A DNA stretch of 58,747 nucleotides from Deltaproteobacteria bacterium. GTDB taxonomy: Bacteria > Desulfobacterota > Desulfarculia > Adiutricales > Adiutricaceae. Position numbers and translations under genes: made by a program. The DNA is taken from the NCBI GenBank assembly GCA_031264015.1, contig JAISET010000254.1, positions 1-58,747 on the forward strand. The letters run 5' to 3'. The notes under the pieces are model-generated. The model was not told the DNA's origin, searched no databases, and saw only the letters and a program-made list of their open reading frames with translations. Shown here one piece after another: positions 34,195 through 46,049 of this stretch. Position 1 is the first letter of the stretch; every line of letters starts with the position of its first letter.

Positions 34195-35277
34195 TCACAG
34201 TCGATAAAAGGGAGGGCTCTCCTCCAAAAGCAGGATCTGGGCGGGGGCCTCGCTGAGGGCGGCCTCCCCGCGCAGTTCGCGTTCGAGCCGCGTCATGCTT
34301 GGCCGCTCGGTCTCGAAGTGCCCGCCGGCATAGACCGAGAGGCCGATCTCCCGGGCCAGGAGCGCCTGGTGGTGGGCCAGCTCCCCGGTCACGTAGAGCT
34401 GGGCCCCGGCCCGTTTGGCGTCCAGGACATAGTCGCCCCCGGAGCCGGGCAGCAGGGCGACCCGGGAGACGGCGCCCGGCTCGGGCCCGGCGAACAGGCC
34501 CAGGGGCCCCAGGACGTCTTGTAAAATACGCTCGCAGCGGCGGGGCGGGTCCCAGTCCCCCAGGACGCCGAAGCCGGCCCCCGTCGTCCTGATCTCGTGA
34601 AACTCGCAGGCCGGCTCCTCGTAGGGGTGGGAGGCGGCGACCGCCCGGGCGACGCCTTCCCTGAGGCCCGGCGGCAGGATGATCTCGAGCCTTTCCTCCG
34701 CCGTCTCGTGCTCCTCCCCGGGCTTTCCGGAGAAGGGGGCCGCCCCCGCGGGGACTTTGAACCCCCCGCGCCCGGGCGACTGGAACCAGCAGCGGCCGTA
34801 GCCGCCCACGACGCCGGCCCCCGTCTCGAAGACGGCCCGGCGGACGGTCTCCGCGTGCGAGGGCGGGACGAAGACGACCAGCTTCAAAAAAGTCCGGGCT
34901 CGGGCCTCCAGGGGGCGGACGTCGGAGAGGCCCAGGAGGCCCGCCAGCTCCAGGGCCACGCCCGCCGCGTCCCAGTTGGTGTGGGCGGAGACGACCGAGA
35001 GGCCCCGGGAGGCCGCCAGTAAAACCGGCGCGGCCAGGGGGTCTTGAAGGCTTAATTTTTTCAGGGGCTTGAAGATCAGGGGATGGTGGGTAATCAGAAG
35101 CTGGCAGTCGAGGTCGAGAGCTTTTTGGATGTTTTCCGAGGTCGGGTCAAGGGCCAGGGCGGCTTTGGCGACCTCGGCCGAGGGGTCCCCGACTTGGAGG
35201 CCCGGGTTGTCCCAGTCCAGAGCCAGGTCGGCCGGCGCCAGGCGCTCGATTATGTCCAGAAAATCCATGACTTTCAT
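34195..35277 (-). CDS. Nif3-like dinuclear metal-centre protein, three-domain form
   Basis: 360 aa. The two halves of the Nif3/DUF34 fold (residues ~1-130 and ~245-360) carry the metal-binding segments LLITHHPLIF, SAHTNWDAAG, and GELAHHQALLA with a late Glu (GHFETER). Between them (~130-240) lies an inserted PII-like domain (LKLVVFVPPSHAETVRRAVFETGAG ... SHPYEEPACEFHEI), as in YqfO-type members. Nif3 proteins form hexamers with a di-metal site and are proposed to be cyclohydrolase-like; function is not settled. Start MKVMDFLDII at 35277, with ATG 35268 also possible. Directly upstream of the zinc-ribbon gene, a conserved pairing. Confidence 0.88.
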   Translation of the reverse strand: MKVMDFLDIIERLAPADLALDWDNPGLQVGDPSAEVAKAALALDPTSENIQKALDLDCQLLITHHPLIFKPLKKLSLQDPLAAPVLLAASRGLSVVSAHTNWDAAGVALELAGLLGLSDVRPLEARARTFLKLVVFVPPSHAETVRRAVFETGAGVVGGYGRCWFQSPGRGGFKVPAGAAPFSGKPGEEHETAEERLEIILPPGLREGVARAVAASHPYEEPACEFHEIRTTGAGFGVLGDWDPPRRCERILQDVLGPLGLFAGPEPGAVSRVALLPGSGGDYVLDAKRAGAQLYVTGELAHHQALLAREIGLSVYAGGHFETERPSMTRLERELRGEAALSEAPAQILLLEESPPFYRL

Positions 35278-35717
35278 GCAGACACACATTTTATGGCTAT
35301 ATTTAAAGAATAAAAGAGCATACAATCAATTTTAATTAACTAAACTAAGTAAAAGTAATTTAAACAGGCTGCTTTTTATTGTATGGTTATGCTCGCGCTA
35401 AATTTGTCGGATTATAATTTGGTCTCTCCATTTACACGGGATTTAAATCTCCATAAAGGCCCAGGCGGCGGCTCCGCAAATCCGGGCCGCGGGCGCATCG
35501 TTTTTCCCGGCCGCCCCCCGGGACGGCCTCCCGCCGGGCGCGGCGTCGACGCCCGGGCCGTCCGGCCCGGGTGATCTTGTGCATATTATCAATATTCCCC
35601 GCTTATGTCAAAATTTTCTTCGGCGCCGCCGCCCCCTTCCGCTGCCCGACGTCCCCGGGGGCGCGAGCGGGGGCGGCGGGGACGCGGCGGCGGCCGGAAA
35701 ATAACGGCCCGGCTCCC
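35278..35717. other. Spacer between Nif3-like gene and tRNA-Met
   Basis: AT-rich for ~170 bp (probable promoter zone of the minus-strand Nif3-like gene, with a TTGATT/TTAAAT pair spaced ~17 bp), then GC-rich without coding character. Confidence 0.4.
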
Positions 35718-35748
35718 TTGCAATTAAAAAGTAATTTTGGTATATAAT
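35718..35748 (+). promoter_or_regulatory. Promoter of tRNA-Met
   Basis: TTGCAA at 35718-35723 with TATATA at 35741-35746 (17-bp spacing) or TATAAT at 35743-35748 (19-bp spacing), ~60 bp before the tRNA. Confidence 0.55.
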
Positions 35749-35770
35749 CTACCCGACCCCGGGTTGAAAA

Positions 35771-35800
35771 GGCCGCCTGACGGGCGGTCCGCTCTTTTTT
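35771..35800 (+). terminator. Hairpin plus T6 between promoter and tRNA-Met
   Basis: GG-CCGCC (35771-35777) pairs with GGCGG-T-CC (35783-35790, one bulged T), then GCTCTTTTTT. It has the form of an intrinsic terminator, but sits inside the predicted tRNA leader, 5 bp before the mature 5' end. It may be an attenuator, a processing element, or the terminator of an upstream transcript. Confidence 0.4.
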
Positions 35801-35804
35801 GCTG

Positions 35805-35879
35805 GGGCCCATAGCTCAATGGTAGAGCCACCGGCTCATAACCGGTAGGTTTCAGGTTCGAGTCCTGGTGGGCCCACCA
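35805..35879 (+). tRNA. tRNA-Met (anticodon CAT), probably elongator
   Basis: A 75-nt cloverleaf with encoded CCA. Acceptor GGGCCCA (35805-35811) pairs perfectly with TGGGCCC (35869-35875); anticodon stem ACCGG/CCGGT with loop CTCATAA, hence CAT; T-loop TTCGAGT. The fully paired acceptor 1:72 argues against initiator tRNA. A CAT anticodon modified to lysidine (tRNA-Ile2) cannot be fully excluded, but the stem sequences resemble elongator Met. A run of eight T follows the CCA. Confidence 0.93.
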
Positions 35880-35983
35880 TTTTTTTTGCCACTGTTACTA
35901 TCTTTCGTATGTTGTCTCAATTGCTGAAAAAAAATAGTCGCTATATTTTTTTTCTTTGCTATCATTCTCTTGTTTTCTTTACT

Positions 35984-36055
35984 TTCTTAAATTTTTAAGG
36001 TACTCTTAAGGGACTCGGACCTGAAAAAAAGCTTTTTTTTTATCGGGTCCCTTAA
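35984..36055 (+). repeat. Stem-loop element, copy 1
   Basis: Palindrome CTTAAATTTTTAAG (35986-35999), then TTAAG (36006-36010), which can pair with CTTAA (36051-36055). Inside these, GGACCTGAAAAAAA (36017-36030) pairs with TTTTTTTATCGGGTCC (ending 36050), including a T-G wobble. About 70% identical to copy 2, 244 bp downstream, in the same orientation. Confidence 0.65.
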
Positions 36056-36227
36056 AAACTATCAAAATCAGCCATGCTGGCCGCCGAACTCATTTTTAAG
36101 ACCGGCGGCGGCCTTGCCGACGATTTTAGAGAAAAAAATGAGAGTGCCCCCGCCTTTAACTGACAAAACCTTATAAAATAATTCTTGTTTTTTCCCCCCT
36201 TCCTGTCCTTCTCATGCTCCCCTTAAT

Positions 36228-36296
36228 TTCTTAAAATTTTAAGGTGCTTTTAAGGGGCATTGGCCTGGTAAAAAACTTTCATTTTTATCAGGTCCC
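36228..36296 (+). repeat. Stem-loop element, copy 2
   Basis: Palindrome CTTAAAATTTTAAG (36230-36243), flanked by CCCCTTAA (36219-36226) and TTAAGGGG (36250-36257), then GGCCTGGTAAAAA (36262-36274) pairing with TTTTTATCAGGTCC (36282-36295). Base differences from copy 1 fall so that the long hairpin is kept, with a G-T wobble and a one-base bulge. Confidence 0.65.
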
Positions 36297-36919
36297 CCGG
36301 GACCGAGACCGGCCGCTTCCACGTCGACTTCCAGGCCGGGAGGGGCCGGCCGGGGAACGACCGCGACGGCGCCGGCCTCCTGACCCCCGCGGGGGGGGGG
36401 CGCCCCGGGCCCGCGGGCGTTACGGGGGCCGGCTCGCCGGCGCCGGAATTTTTCGAGCCGCTTTTGGCCGGGGCGGGGAGCGCCGCGGACGGGGCGGAAG
36501 TGTGGAAATATTTTTGAAAGTTAAAGATATACGGTCAAAATATATGAAATTTTTAAATAAAGATGCTTTGGAAACTAAATTTTATTCTTAAGATAAATAC
36601 TTATCCTCAAACACCAGAAAATAAACTTAAAGTTGGTTTTTTAGCCTGATTCCTGCTCCCCTCCGTCCCGGGACGTCCGGCGCGGCCCGGGGATGGGGGC
36701 GCGCTTTAGTTGGACGCGTTTGGAATTTGGTTGCCCGGGAATCTAAAAAAAATGAAATTTTGAAAAATATTGTTTTAATTTGCTTTCAGATGGGTTAATA
36801 TGCAGGATGTTGTCGGACGATCCCCGCCGCCCGTCCTCGGGGACCTCGATTAAAACCATCCGCGCTTTAATTCGGCTCGATCATATTTTTTACGCTAGAC
36901 AAGGCCACAGGGAGGTCGT

Positions 36920-38131
36920 ATGCCTATTTTTGTCTGGAAAGGCGTCAACGCCAAGGGCAAAAAGCGCAAAGGCTCCATTGATGCCCAGGACACCCGGCAG
37001 GTGGAGGCCTTTTTAAAGAGGCTGAGGATTTCGGACTACGTCATCAAGGACGCCCCCAAGGACCTTTTTGCCGGGATCGCCTTCTTCGCCCCCAAGATCA
37101 CCGTCAAGGACATCATGCTTTTCACCAGGCAGTTCTCGACCATGATCGACGCCGGTCTTCCCCTGGTGCAGTGTCTGAAAATCATGACCGACCAGGCCGA
37201 GAACCCGACCTTGAAGTCGATGCTCCGGGACGTCAACAACTCCGTCCAGTCAGGGGCGACCCTTTCCGACGCCCTGCGCAAATTCCCCCAGCACTTCGAC
37301 AGCCTCTACTGCAATCTGGTCGCCGCCGGGGAGACCGCCGGTATCCTGGACACCATCCTCAAGCGGCTGGCCGAGTACATCGAGAAGGCCGACCGGCTCA
37401 AGAGGAAGGTCAAGGGCGCCCTGGCCTACCCCCTGATCGTCGTCTTCGTCGGCGCGGTGGTCATGCTGGTCATCCTGATCTTCGTCATCCCGACCTTCCA
37501 GGAGATGTTCGCCAGCTTCGGCAAGGAGCTGCCCTGGCTGACCCAGAAGGTCATCGACGTCTCCAACGTCGTCATCTACCAGTGGTATATCCTGCTGCCC
37601 GCCTGCATCGCCGCCTTCATCGGCCTGAAGAAGTTCTTCGCCACCGAGCTGGGCCACCTGCTCTTCGACACCTACGCCCTGAAGCTCCCCGTCTTCGGGG
37701 ACCTTCTGCGCAAGGTCGCCGTCTCCAAGTTCTCCCGCACCCTGGCCACCATGCTCCAGGCGGGCGTGCCCATCATCACCAGCCTCGACATCGTCGCCGG
37801 GACGGCCGGCAACAAGGTGGTGGAGGAGGCCCTGCTGGACTCCCGGGCGGCCATCGCCGAGGGACGCCCCCTGGTCGACCCGCTTTTGGAGTCCGCCGTC
37901 TTCCCCAACATGGTCACCTCCATGATCGCCGTCGGGGAGGAGGCCGGCGCCCTGGACACCATGCTGGTCAAGATCGCCGACTTCTTCGACGAGGAGGTCG
38001 ACGCCGCGGTGGAGACGGTCATGACCATGATCGAGCCTTTGATGATCGTCTTTCTGGGCGGCACCGTTGGCACCCTGATCATCGCCATGTACCTCCCGAT
38101 CTTCGGCATGGGCTCCGCGGTCAACGGCTGA
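36920..38131 (+). CDS. pilC: Type IV pilus / type II secretion inner-membrane platform protein PilC
   Basis: A 403-aa polytopic inner-membrane protein on which the pilus is assembled, working with the PilB/PilT ATPases. N-terminus MPIFVWKGVNAKGKKRKGSID is the family opening. Two T2SSF domains: ~75-195 (LFTRQFSTMIDAGLPLVQCL, VAAGETAGILDTILKRLA) and ~275-395 (FSRTLATMLQAGVPIITSL, IAVGEEAGALDTMLVKIADFF). Three membrane segments: ~170-190, ~222-240 and the C-terminal IEPLMIVFLGGTVGTLIIAMYLPIF. GGGAGG precedes ATG 36920. No pilB/pilT/pilM-Q genes in the window; a strong terminator follows. Confidence 0.95.
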   Translation: MPIFVWKGVNAKGKKRKGSIDAQDTRQVEAFLKRLRISDYVIKDAPKDLFAGIAFFAPKITVKDIMLFTRQFSTMIDAGLPLVQCLKIMTDQAENPTLKSMLRDVNNSVQSGATLSDALRKFPQHFDSLYCNLVAAGETAGILDTILKRLAEYIEKADRLKRKVKGALAYPLIVVFVGAVVMLVILIFVIPTFQEMFASFGKELPWLTQKVIDVSNVVIYQWYILLPACIAAFIGLKKFFATELGHLLFDTYALKLPVFGDLLRKVAVSKFSRTLATMLQAGVPIITSLDIVAGTAGNKVVEEALLDSRAAIAEGRPLVDPLLESAVFPNMVTSMIAVGEEAGALDTMLVKIADFFDEEVDAAVETVMTMIEPLMIVFLGGTVGTLIIAMYLPIFGMGSAVNG

Positions 38132-38173
38132 GGCCGGCCCCGGGCGGACCCGGACCTCCCGCCGATCATTCAT

Positions 38174-38214
38174 GCGGCCCGCCCCCGGGGACAACCCGGG
38201 GCCGGGCCGCTTTT
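38174..38214 (+). terminator. Strong terminator after pilC
   Basis: A very GC-rich hairpin: GCGGCCCG plus CCCCGGGG arm, ACAA loop, then CCCGGGG plus CGGGCCGC (38174-38210) and TTTT. It lies between pilC and the kinase gene, so the kinase needs readthrough or its own promoter. Confidence 0.7.
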
Positions 38215-38272
38215 AAATCCGGCGCCGGGCGGTTTTTAACCCGCGCCCAGGCCGGCCGGGAATAGGACCAGG

Positions 38273-39961
<1,689 letters not shown>

Positions 39962-40294
39962 GACGGGGAGGGGCGCCGCCCGCCGACGATTCGGAAACGA
40001 CGACGGCCGGGACGGAAGACGCCCCGGCCGCGGGGAAATAATAATTTCCCCGCCCCTTCCCGCCGGGAAATAAAAATGCCCCCCGCCGGGAAATAAGGAA
40101 TTAATCCAAAGAAGAAAAAATTAGCCCGGAAAAACAAAAAAGGCCCCGTCGGGGCCTTGTCTGTTTCCGGGGATTGTCCCGACGCGTCGTCCTGGGGGCG
40201 TCGTTCTTTTGGGCGTCGTTCGGCGGCGATGTTTCGCGGTCGTCGTCGCCCGGCGCGTCGCGTCGGGCCGGCGCGGGCCGCCGCCTGACGCCGC
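39962..40294. other. Convergent spacer with terminator
   Basis: Holds two CCGCCGGGAAATAA repeats (about 40060-40095) and the terminator at 40138-40158. No gene seen. Confidence 0.5.
40138..40158 (+). terminator. Bidirectional terminator
   Basis: AAGGCCCC (40140-40147), GTC loop, GGGGCCTT (40151-40158), with an A-run on the left and a T-containing tract on the right. It can end both the kinase and the converging higA transcript. Confidence 0.6.
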
Positions 40295-40666
40295 TCAGAG
40301 TCTGGGGAGTCTTTTCTTTTTCAGGTGATGGCGGGCGAAACGGGCGGCCCCGGGATGCTTGCCGGGGAGGATCTGCTCGACCTCCCGCCAGCCGGAGTCG
40401 AACTGCCTGGCGGCCCAGAGGTCGAAGACGAAGTCCGTCTTGAGCCAGAACTCCGGGGTGGTCTTGAAGGCCCTGGAGAATCTCAGGGCCATGTCGGCGC
40501 TGATGCCGGACCTCTCGTTGATGATGCCGGACAGGGTGTTTCTGGAGACCCCCAGCCTGGCGGCCAGGTCGGTCACGGAGATGCCCAGGGGCTCGAGGAA
40601 ATTTTTCTTCAGGACGTGTCCGGGGTGGGGCGGCCTGTCTTTCAGGGCCGCGGAGGGGTCGGGCAT
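40295..40666 (-). CDS. higA: HigA-family antitoxin / XRE transcriptional regulator
   Basis: 123 aa. Typical HigA opening HPGHVLKKNFLEPLGISVTDLAARLGV (quoted in parts: PPHPGHVLKKNFLEP then the HTH), helix-turn-helix VTDLAARLGVSRNTLSGIIN, then ALRFSRAFKTTPEFWLKTDFVFDLW, the family's C-terminal signature. HigA neutralises the ribosome-dependent RNase HigB and represses its own operon. Start ATG 40666 with GAGGAA upstream. higB normally sits directly upstream on the same strand, but no HigB-like frame is present in 40667-41265, so it is an orphan. Extended basic C-terminus (HHLKKKRLPRL). Confidence 0.85.
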   Translation of the reverse strand: MPDPSAALKDRPPHPGHVLKKNFLEPLGISVTDLAARLGVSRNTLSGIINERSGISADMALRFSRAFKTTPEFWLKTDFVFDLWAARQFDSGWREVEQILPGKHPGAARFARHHLKKKRLPRL

Positions 40667-41265
40667 GGCGGTTCCTCGGGGGGCCGGCGTCAAAAACGCC
40701 CGGCGGGTGGGTTGGCCGGCGTCCGGCGGCGGAAAAAAGCGGTCGCGGCCGCCGGGCGCGCCAGGCTTAAAAACGGGTTTCCGGGAGGTCGGCGGGGGCC
40801 CGCCCGGCTGTTCCGGGCCGGCCGGCCGTCGCGGAAAAGTCCGCCAACTTTTTAACTTCCCGGCATGAATGAATATTTTAGGCGCCAGACGCGTCCGCCG
40901 GCCTGCCTTAGGTGGGCATAACTTGACGGCTTGTGCCTATAAGAGGCCGCCGCCCGTTTCGACCCCCTCCCCGGGACGCAAAAAACTCTCCCGGGCGGGT
41001 CGGCCCGGCGGCGCCGGCGACGGCCGGTCGTCGGCGTTCCGACGGCGGCCTCCGTCCGATCAACTGCGAGGGGCGAAAAACGTAATTTTTTTTGTCCGCG
41101 GGTCTTCGGGGCTTGTCAAGGTTTCTTGTGGTTTCTTGGGGCTTATTACGGTTTCTTATGGTTTCTTATGGTTTTGACGGTTTATAATTCGACCGCCCCC
41201 GGTTTCCCGCCTGTCAATGTCGGACGCCATGGCGGACGGCCGGCCGGGTTCGCCCGCCGGGAGGA
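40667..41265. other. Spacer with 11-bp GGTTTCTTATG-type repeats
   Basis: GC-rich DNA without coding character, ending in a stretch (about 41115-41175) with four to five imperfect copies of GGTTTCTT(A/G)TG and GGGCTTATTACG. No gene seen. Confidence 0.5.
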
Positions 41266-42204
41266 TCAGCCCTTCGGCTTGGGCTTCGGCTTCGGTTTGG
41301 CGGAGCTCGAGGACGAGGGCTTTTTCTTGTTGGCGGCGGTCTGGGTGGCGCCCTGGGCCTTGGTCGGGATGACCAGCGTCTGGCCGGGTTTGATCTGGTT
41401 TTTGTTTTTGAGGTTGTTGGCCCTGGCGATCTCGGCGGAGGTCGTCCCGTAGCGCCTGGCCAGGGTGACCAGGTTGTCGCCGGAGGCCACCTTGTGCCTG
41501 ACGGAGCCTCCCGCCGCGGCCGGCTTGTTGGAGGCGGTCCTGGCGGCGGCGGTCGTCGTCGCCCGGCTGGAGCGGGTGGCGGAGTGGCGCTTGCCGGCCG
41601 CGTCGTTCAGGGCCATGTCGGTGCGGTGGCGGCTGTCCTTGATCCACTCGTCCTTGAGGCGGGCCGAGACGTTGCCGACGCCGTTGTTGTTGATGATCCT
41701 GCGGCCGCCCACGAAATGGTCGCCGCGGCCCTTGCCGTTGAGGCTGGCCTCCTCGATGCGCTTGCCGGTCCTGGGGCTGTGGATGTAGTTGTCGTCCCCG
41801 GTGTAGATGCCCACGTGGGAGTAGCCGTAGTTGAAGAAGACCAGGTCGCCGGGCCGGAGCTCGCCCCTCTCGACGGGGACGCCCACGGCCAGCATGTCCC
41901 GGGACGAGCGGGGCAGGGAGACGCCGTACTGCTTGTAGACCCAGGTGACGAAGCCGCTGCAGTCGAAGCCCGTCTCGGGGGAGTTGCCTCCGTAGCGGTA
42001 GGGGTTGCCCATCTGGGAGAAGGCGGTCTTCAGGATGCCGTGGACCTTGTTCTGGTTGAGGCCGGCCAAGGGGGGGACGTTTTTGTCGGGGACCATCTTG
42101 ACGGACCTGGCCCCGGACATGCAGCCCGGAAGAAGAACGGCGCAGAGGAGGAATATGGCTAGGAAAGAAAAATTTGAAAAGTTAGGGATGGGGAAACGGT
42201 TCAT
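41266..42204 (-). CDS. NlpC/P60 peptidoglycan hydrolase lipoprotein with LysM
   Basis: 312 aa. Lipoprotein signal with lipobox LLPG-C28. NlpC/P60 domain ~50-165: catalytic C82 (GFDCSGFV), H130 (YSHVGIY) and third residue H142 (YIHSP); such enzymes cleave D-Glu-(meso)Dap bonds. After an Ala/Thr-rich linker a LysM domain (~235-280: VRHKVASGDNLVTLARRYGT ... QIKPGQTLVIP) binds peptidoglycan, then a short Ser-run and Lys/Pro tail. Similar to Spr/NlpC-type outer-membrane lipoproteins. Start ATG 42204 with GAGAGAA upstream; an in-frame upstream extension is low complexity. Confidence 0.92.
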   Translation of the reverse strand: MNRFPIPNFSNFSFLAIFLLCAVLLPGCMSGARSVKMVPDKNVPPLAGLNQNKVHGILKTAFSQMGNPYRYGGNSPETGFDCSGFVTWVYKQYGVSLPRSSRDMLAVGVPVERGELRPGDLVFFNYGYSHVGIYTGDDNYIHSPRTGKRIEEASLNGKGRGDHFVGGRRIINNNGVGNVSARLKDEWIKDSRHRTDMALNDAAGKRHSATRSSRATTTAAARTASNKPAAAGGSVRHKVASGDNLVTLARRYGTTSAEIARANNLKNKNQIKPGQTLVIPTKAQGATQTAANKKKPSSSSSAKPKPKPKPKG

Positions 42205-42924
42205 GAAAAAAATTCTCTCGCAAAAGGTTGATGACTTCAGTCGCGGTGTGGAGGATGTCCAGAGGCCTGGCTGAAAGCTCCTTCGCCTAAAGGGGAGTGG
42301 CAGGAAGCTGGATAACGGACGACAACCTCGAAAAAGCAAGCCGCGCGGGCGGAAGGCGACTTTGCAAGCGGCGTCGCTCAGGCGCGGCCTGTCGGTCTCG
42401 CGAGTTCGATAAGACGAGACAAAGAGACGAAACAAAAAGGCGTGGCGACGCGGCGAAAAAAATCGCCGCGCCGGACATGTCGAGGCGTGTGCAAGCTAAG
42501 TCGGGACGGTGGAAAGAAGAGGGAGCGGCTAAAAAACAAGCAGTAGTTTTGGCGGCTTGCGCAGCGCTTTCTTCATGGGCGCTATTTTCTCATGAAAAAA
42601 AGGGCGTGTCAAGGGCTGGAACCGGGACTTTTCGGGACCCTGCGGGGCTCCGGGGGACTTTTAGTTCCGCGGACGACGGCAAACTGTAAACTGACATGTC
42701 TGAAACGGCGGACGGGGCGGTTCGGAGAACAAATTGGAAAAAAACGCCGCCAATCGACGGTCCCTGCATGGCTCGTTAAATGGTTCGTTAAATGGTTTGT
42801 TAAATGGCTCGTTAAATGGCTCGCGCGCGGAAAAAGAAAAGACGGGAAGCGTCGTCGGGCCCCTCCCGACGGCCGGGCCGGGGTCGGCCCCCGTCCCCCG
42901 GCCGCCGCCGGGGAGGACGGCCGC
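42205..42924. other. Spacer with 12-bp tandem repeat
   Basis: 720 bp without a credible gene. Bases 42772-42819 carry four tandem 12-bp units of the form (C/T)T(C/T)GTTAAATGG. The end near 42205-42300 should hold the promoter of the lipoprotein gene on the minus strand. Confidence 0.5.
42772..42819 (+). repeat. Four 12-bp tandem repeats
   Basis: CTCGTTAAATGG, TTCGTTAAATGG, TTTGTTAAATGG, CTCGTTAAATGG, then a partial CTCG. Located ~110 bp beyond the 3' end of ptsI. Confidence 0.85.
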
Positions 42925-44729
<1,805 letters not shown>

Positions 44730-44733
<4 letters not shown>

Positions 44734-45089
44734 GCTTCGCCGAAACGGTTGTCGATGATGTCCGTCAGGGCGGCCAGGGCCTGGGGGGCGTCGGGCCCGG
44801 TGGCCAGGAGGACCACCTCGGTGTTGTAGGGGCAGCCCAGGGAGATGAGGGAGACGATGCTGCGAATGTCGGCCTCGGCGTCGTCCTTGACCAGGAGCAC
44901 GCGGGACTTGAAACGGCCCGCCGCCTCGACCAGCTTGCCGGCCGCCCTGGCGTGCAGGCCCAGGCGGTTCTTGATGGTCAGGGTGGCCGACAGCGTCGGC
45001 GGGTCGTTTTGGTAATCGTTTCCTAAGGGGTCCGCTTGGTAGTCGTTGCCTAAGGAGTCCTCAGCCAGTTGCGGCGCCGGTTCATTCAT
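44730..45089 (-). CDS. ptsH: HPr phosphocarrier with repeated N-terminal extension
   Basis: 119 aa, against ~88 for a normal HPr. The HPr domain starts at ~33: active H46 in NRLGLHARAAGKLV, and S77 in DIRSIVSLISLG at exactly the His15-Ser46 spacing of classical HPr, so HPr-kinase-type regulation is possible. The first ~32 residues are extra and contain a 9-residue duplication (LGNDYQADP / LGNDYQNDP) encoded by a 27-bp direct repeat at ~45009-45062. ATG 45089 begins MNEPAP. If the extension is untranslated, an internal start would be needed, but none is obvious. Coupled to ptsI; 123 bp downstream of the EIID gene. Confidence 0.92.
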
Positions 45090-45212
45090 GGGAAATTAGA
45101 CCTTTCACAGTTGAATGATAAATAAAAACATTGCCTCCGCGCGATAAGAGCAAGTTGAAAGTTATCCTTTCGCAGTCACAACACCATAGACTAAAAAACT
45201 CGGACGGCAAAA

Positions 45213-46049
45213 TCAGCTCAGAACCGCCGTCAGGACCCCCAGGACGCAGAGCAGGACGGGGTAGAGGACGAAGCCGACCCCGGGCTCGTGCCCGAAGCAC
45301 AGGCGCCTGTGCAGCCACAGGGCCCCGGCCGCCAGGACCAGCCAGAGGGCCTGGGGCCAGACCGGGCCGGGCGGGGGGGCGGCCCGGTGGAAGACCAGGG
45401 CGGCAGCGGCGGCCAGGAGGACCGTCCAGACCCACTGGAGCGACTTGATGAGGCGCTCGCCGCCGAAGAGCCTGTAGACCTGGTAGACGTTGTAGCCCGT
45501 CTCGTAGCCCTTGAAGACCCCCCATATTCTTATCGGCCAGGCGGCCAGGCAGAAAAGAAGCGGGGTCAGGAGCGGGGCCCAGGCCGAGCCGGTCAGCAGG
45601 CAGACCAGGACCCCGGCCAGGGAGCAGGCGGGCAGCCAGGACTGCCAGAAGAGGCGGTCGCCCTCGTTGGCGAAGGTGGACGCCAGGGCCAGGACGATGG
45701 GCTTGTAGCCCTCGGCGAAGTCCCGTCCGGCGGCCATCTCCTCCTCGAGGTTGAGGGCGGCCCCGATGACCAGCCCGCTGGCCACGGGGTTGGTGTTGAA
45801 GAAGCCCAGGTTTCTTTTCCTGGCCTCCTTCAGGCGGGCCGGGTCGCCCGCGTAGAGGATTCTCAGGGCCGGGTCGACGACGGTGAGCAGGCCCAGGCTC
45901 TGCTGGCCGCGCTGGTTCCAGGTGGCCTCCAGGACGACGATCCGCAGGGCCGTGGTCAGCAGGACGAGGCGCCCCAGCCTCCGGCGCGGGGGCTTGGCGG
46001 AGCCCGTCCCGGCCGCTTCCGCGCGGCCGCTCACGTTATGGCCTGACAT
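45213..46049 (-). CDS. PTS mannose/fructose/sorbose-family EIID component
   Basis: ~278 aa from ATG 46049 (ATG 46148 is an alternative; the homologous part starts ~20-25 residues in). Family segments: EATWNQRGQQSLGLL, KRNLGFFNTNPVASGLVIGAALNLEEEMAAG (split: FFNTNPVASG and LEEEMAAG), ASTFANEGDRLFW (the usual GDSLFW), then several membrane helices and GYETGYNVYQ. EIID forms the membrane channel of mannose-family PTS with EIIC. No EIIA, EIIB or EIIC gene is adjacent, only HPr and EI. Confidence 0.88.
   Translation of the reverse strand: MSGHNVSGRAEAAGTGSAKPPRRRLGRLVLLTTALRIVVLEATWNQRGQQSLGLLTVVDPALRILYAGDPARLKEARKRNLGFFNTNPVASGLVIGAALNLEEEMAAGRDFAEGYKPIVLALASTFANEGDRLFWQSWLPACSLAGVLVCLLTGSAWAPLLTPLLFCLAAWPIRIWGVFKGYETGYNVYQVYRLFGGERLIKSLQWVWTVLLAAAAALVFHRAAPPPGPVWPQALWLVLAAGALWLHRRLCFGHEPGVGFVLYPVLLCVLGVLTAVLS

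Larger units (their letters stand above)
35880..36919. other. Long AT-rich non-coding region with stem-loop elements
   Basis: No gene over 1 kb. It contains a duplicated structured element (two separate entries) with a GC-rich hairpin GCCGCCG/CGGCGGC (about 36080-36109) between the copies. A GC-rich block follows at 36296-36505 and AT-rich DNA again to the pilC gene. GGGAGG precedes the pilC start. The region has the look of untranslated or formerly mobile DNA. Confidence 0.5.

Noticed and set aside
36244-36591. A 115-codon frame downstream of the second stem-loop copy
   Set aside because: It begins inside the structured repeat, is R/G/P-rich and changes composition abruptly; no gene-like character.
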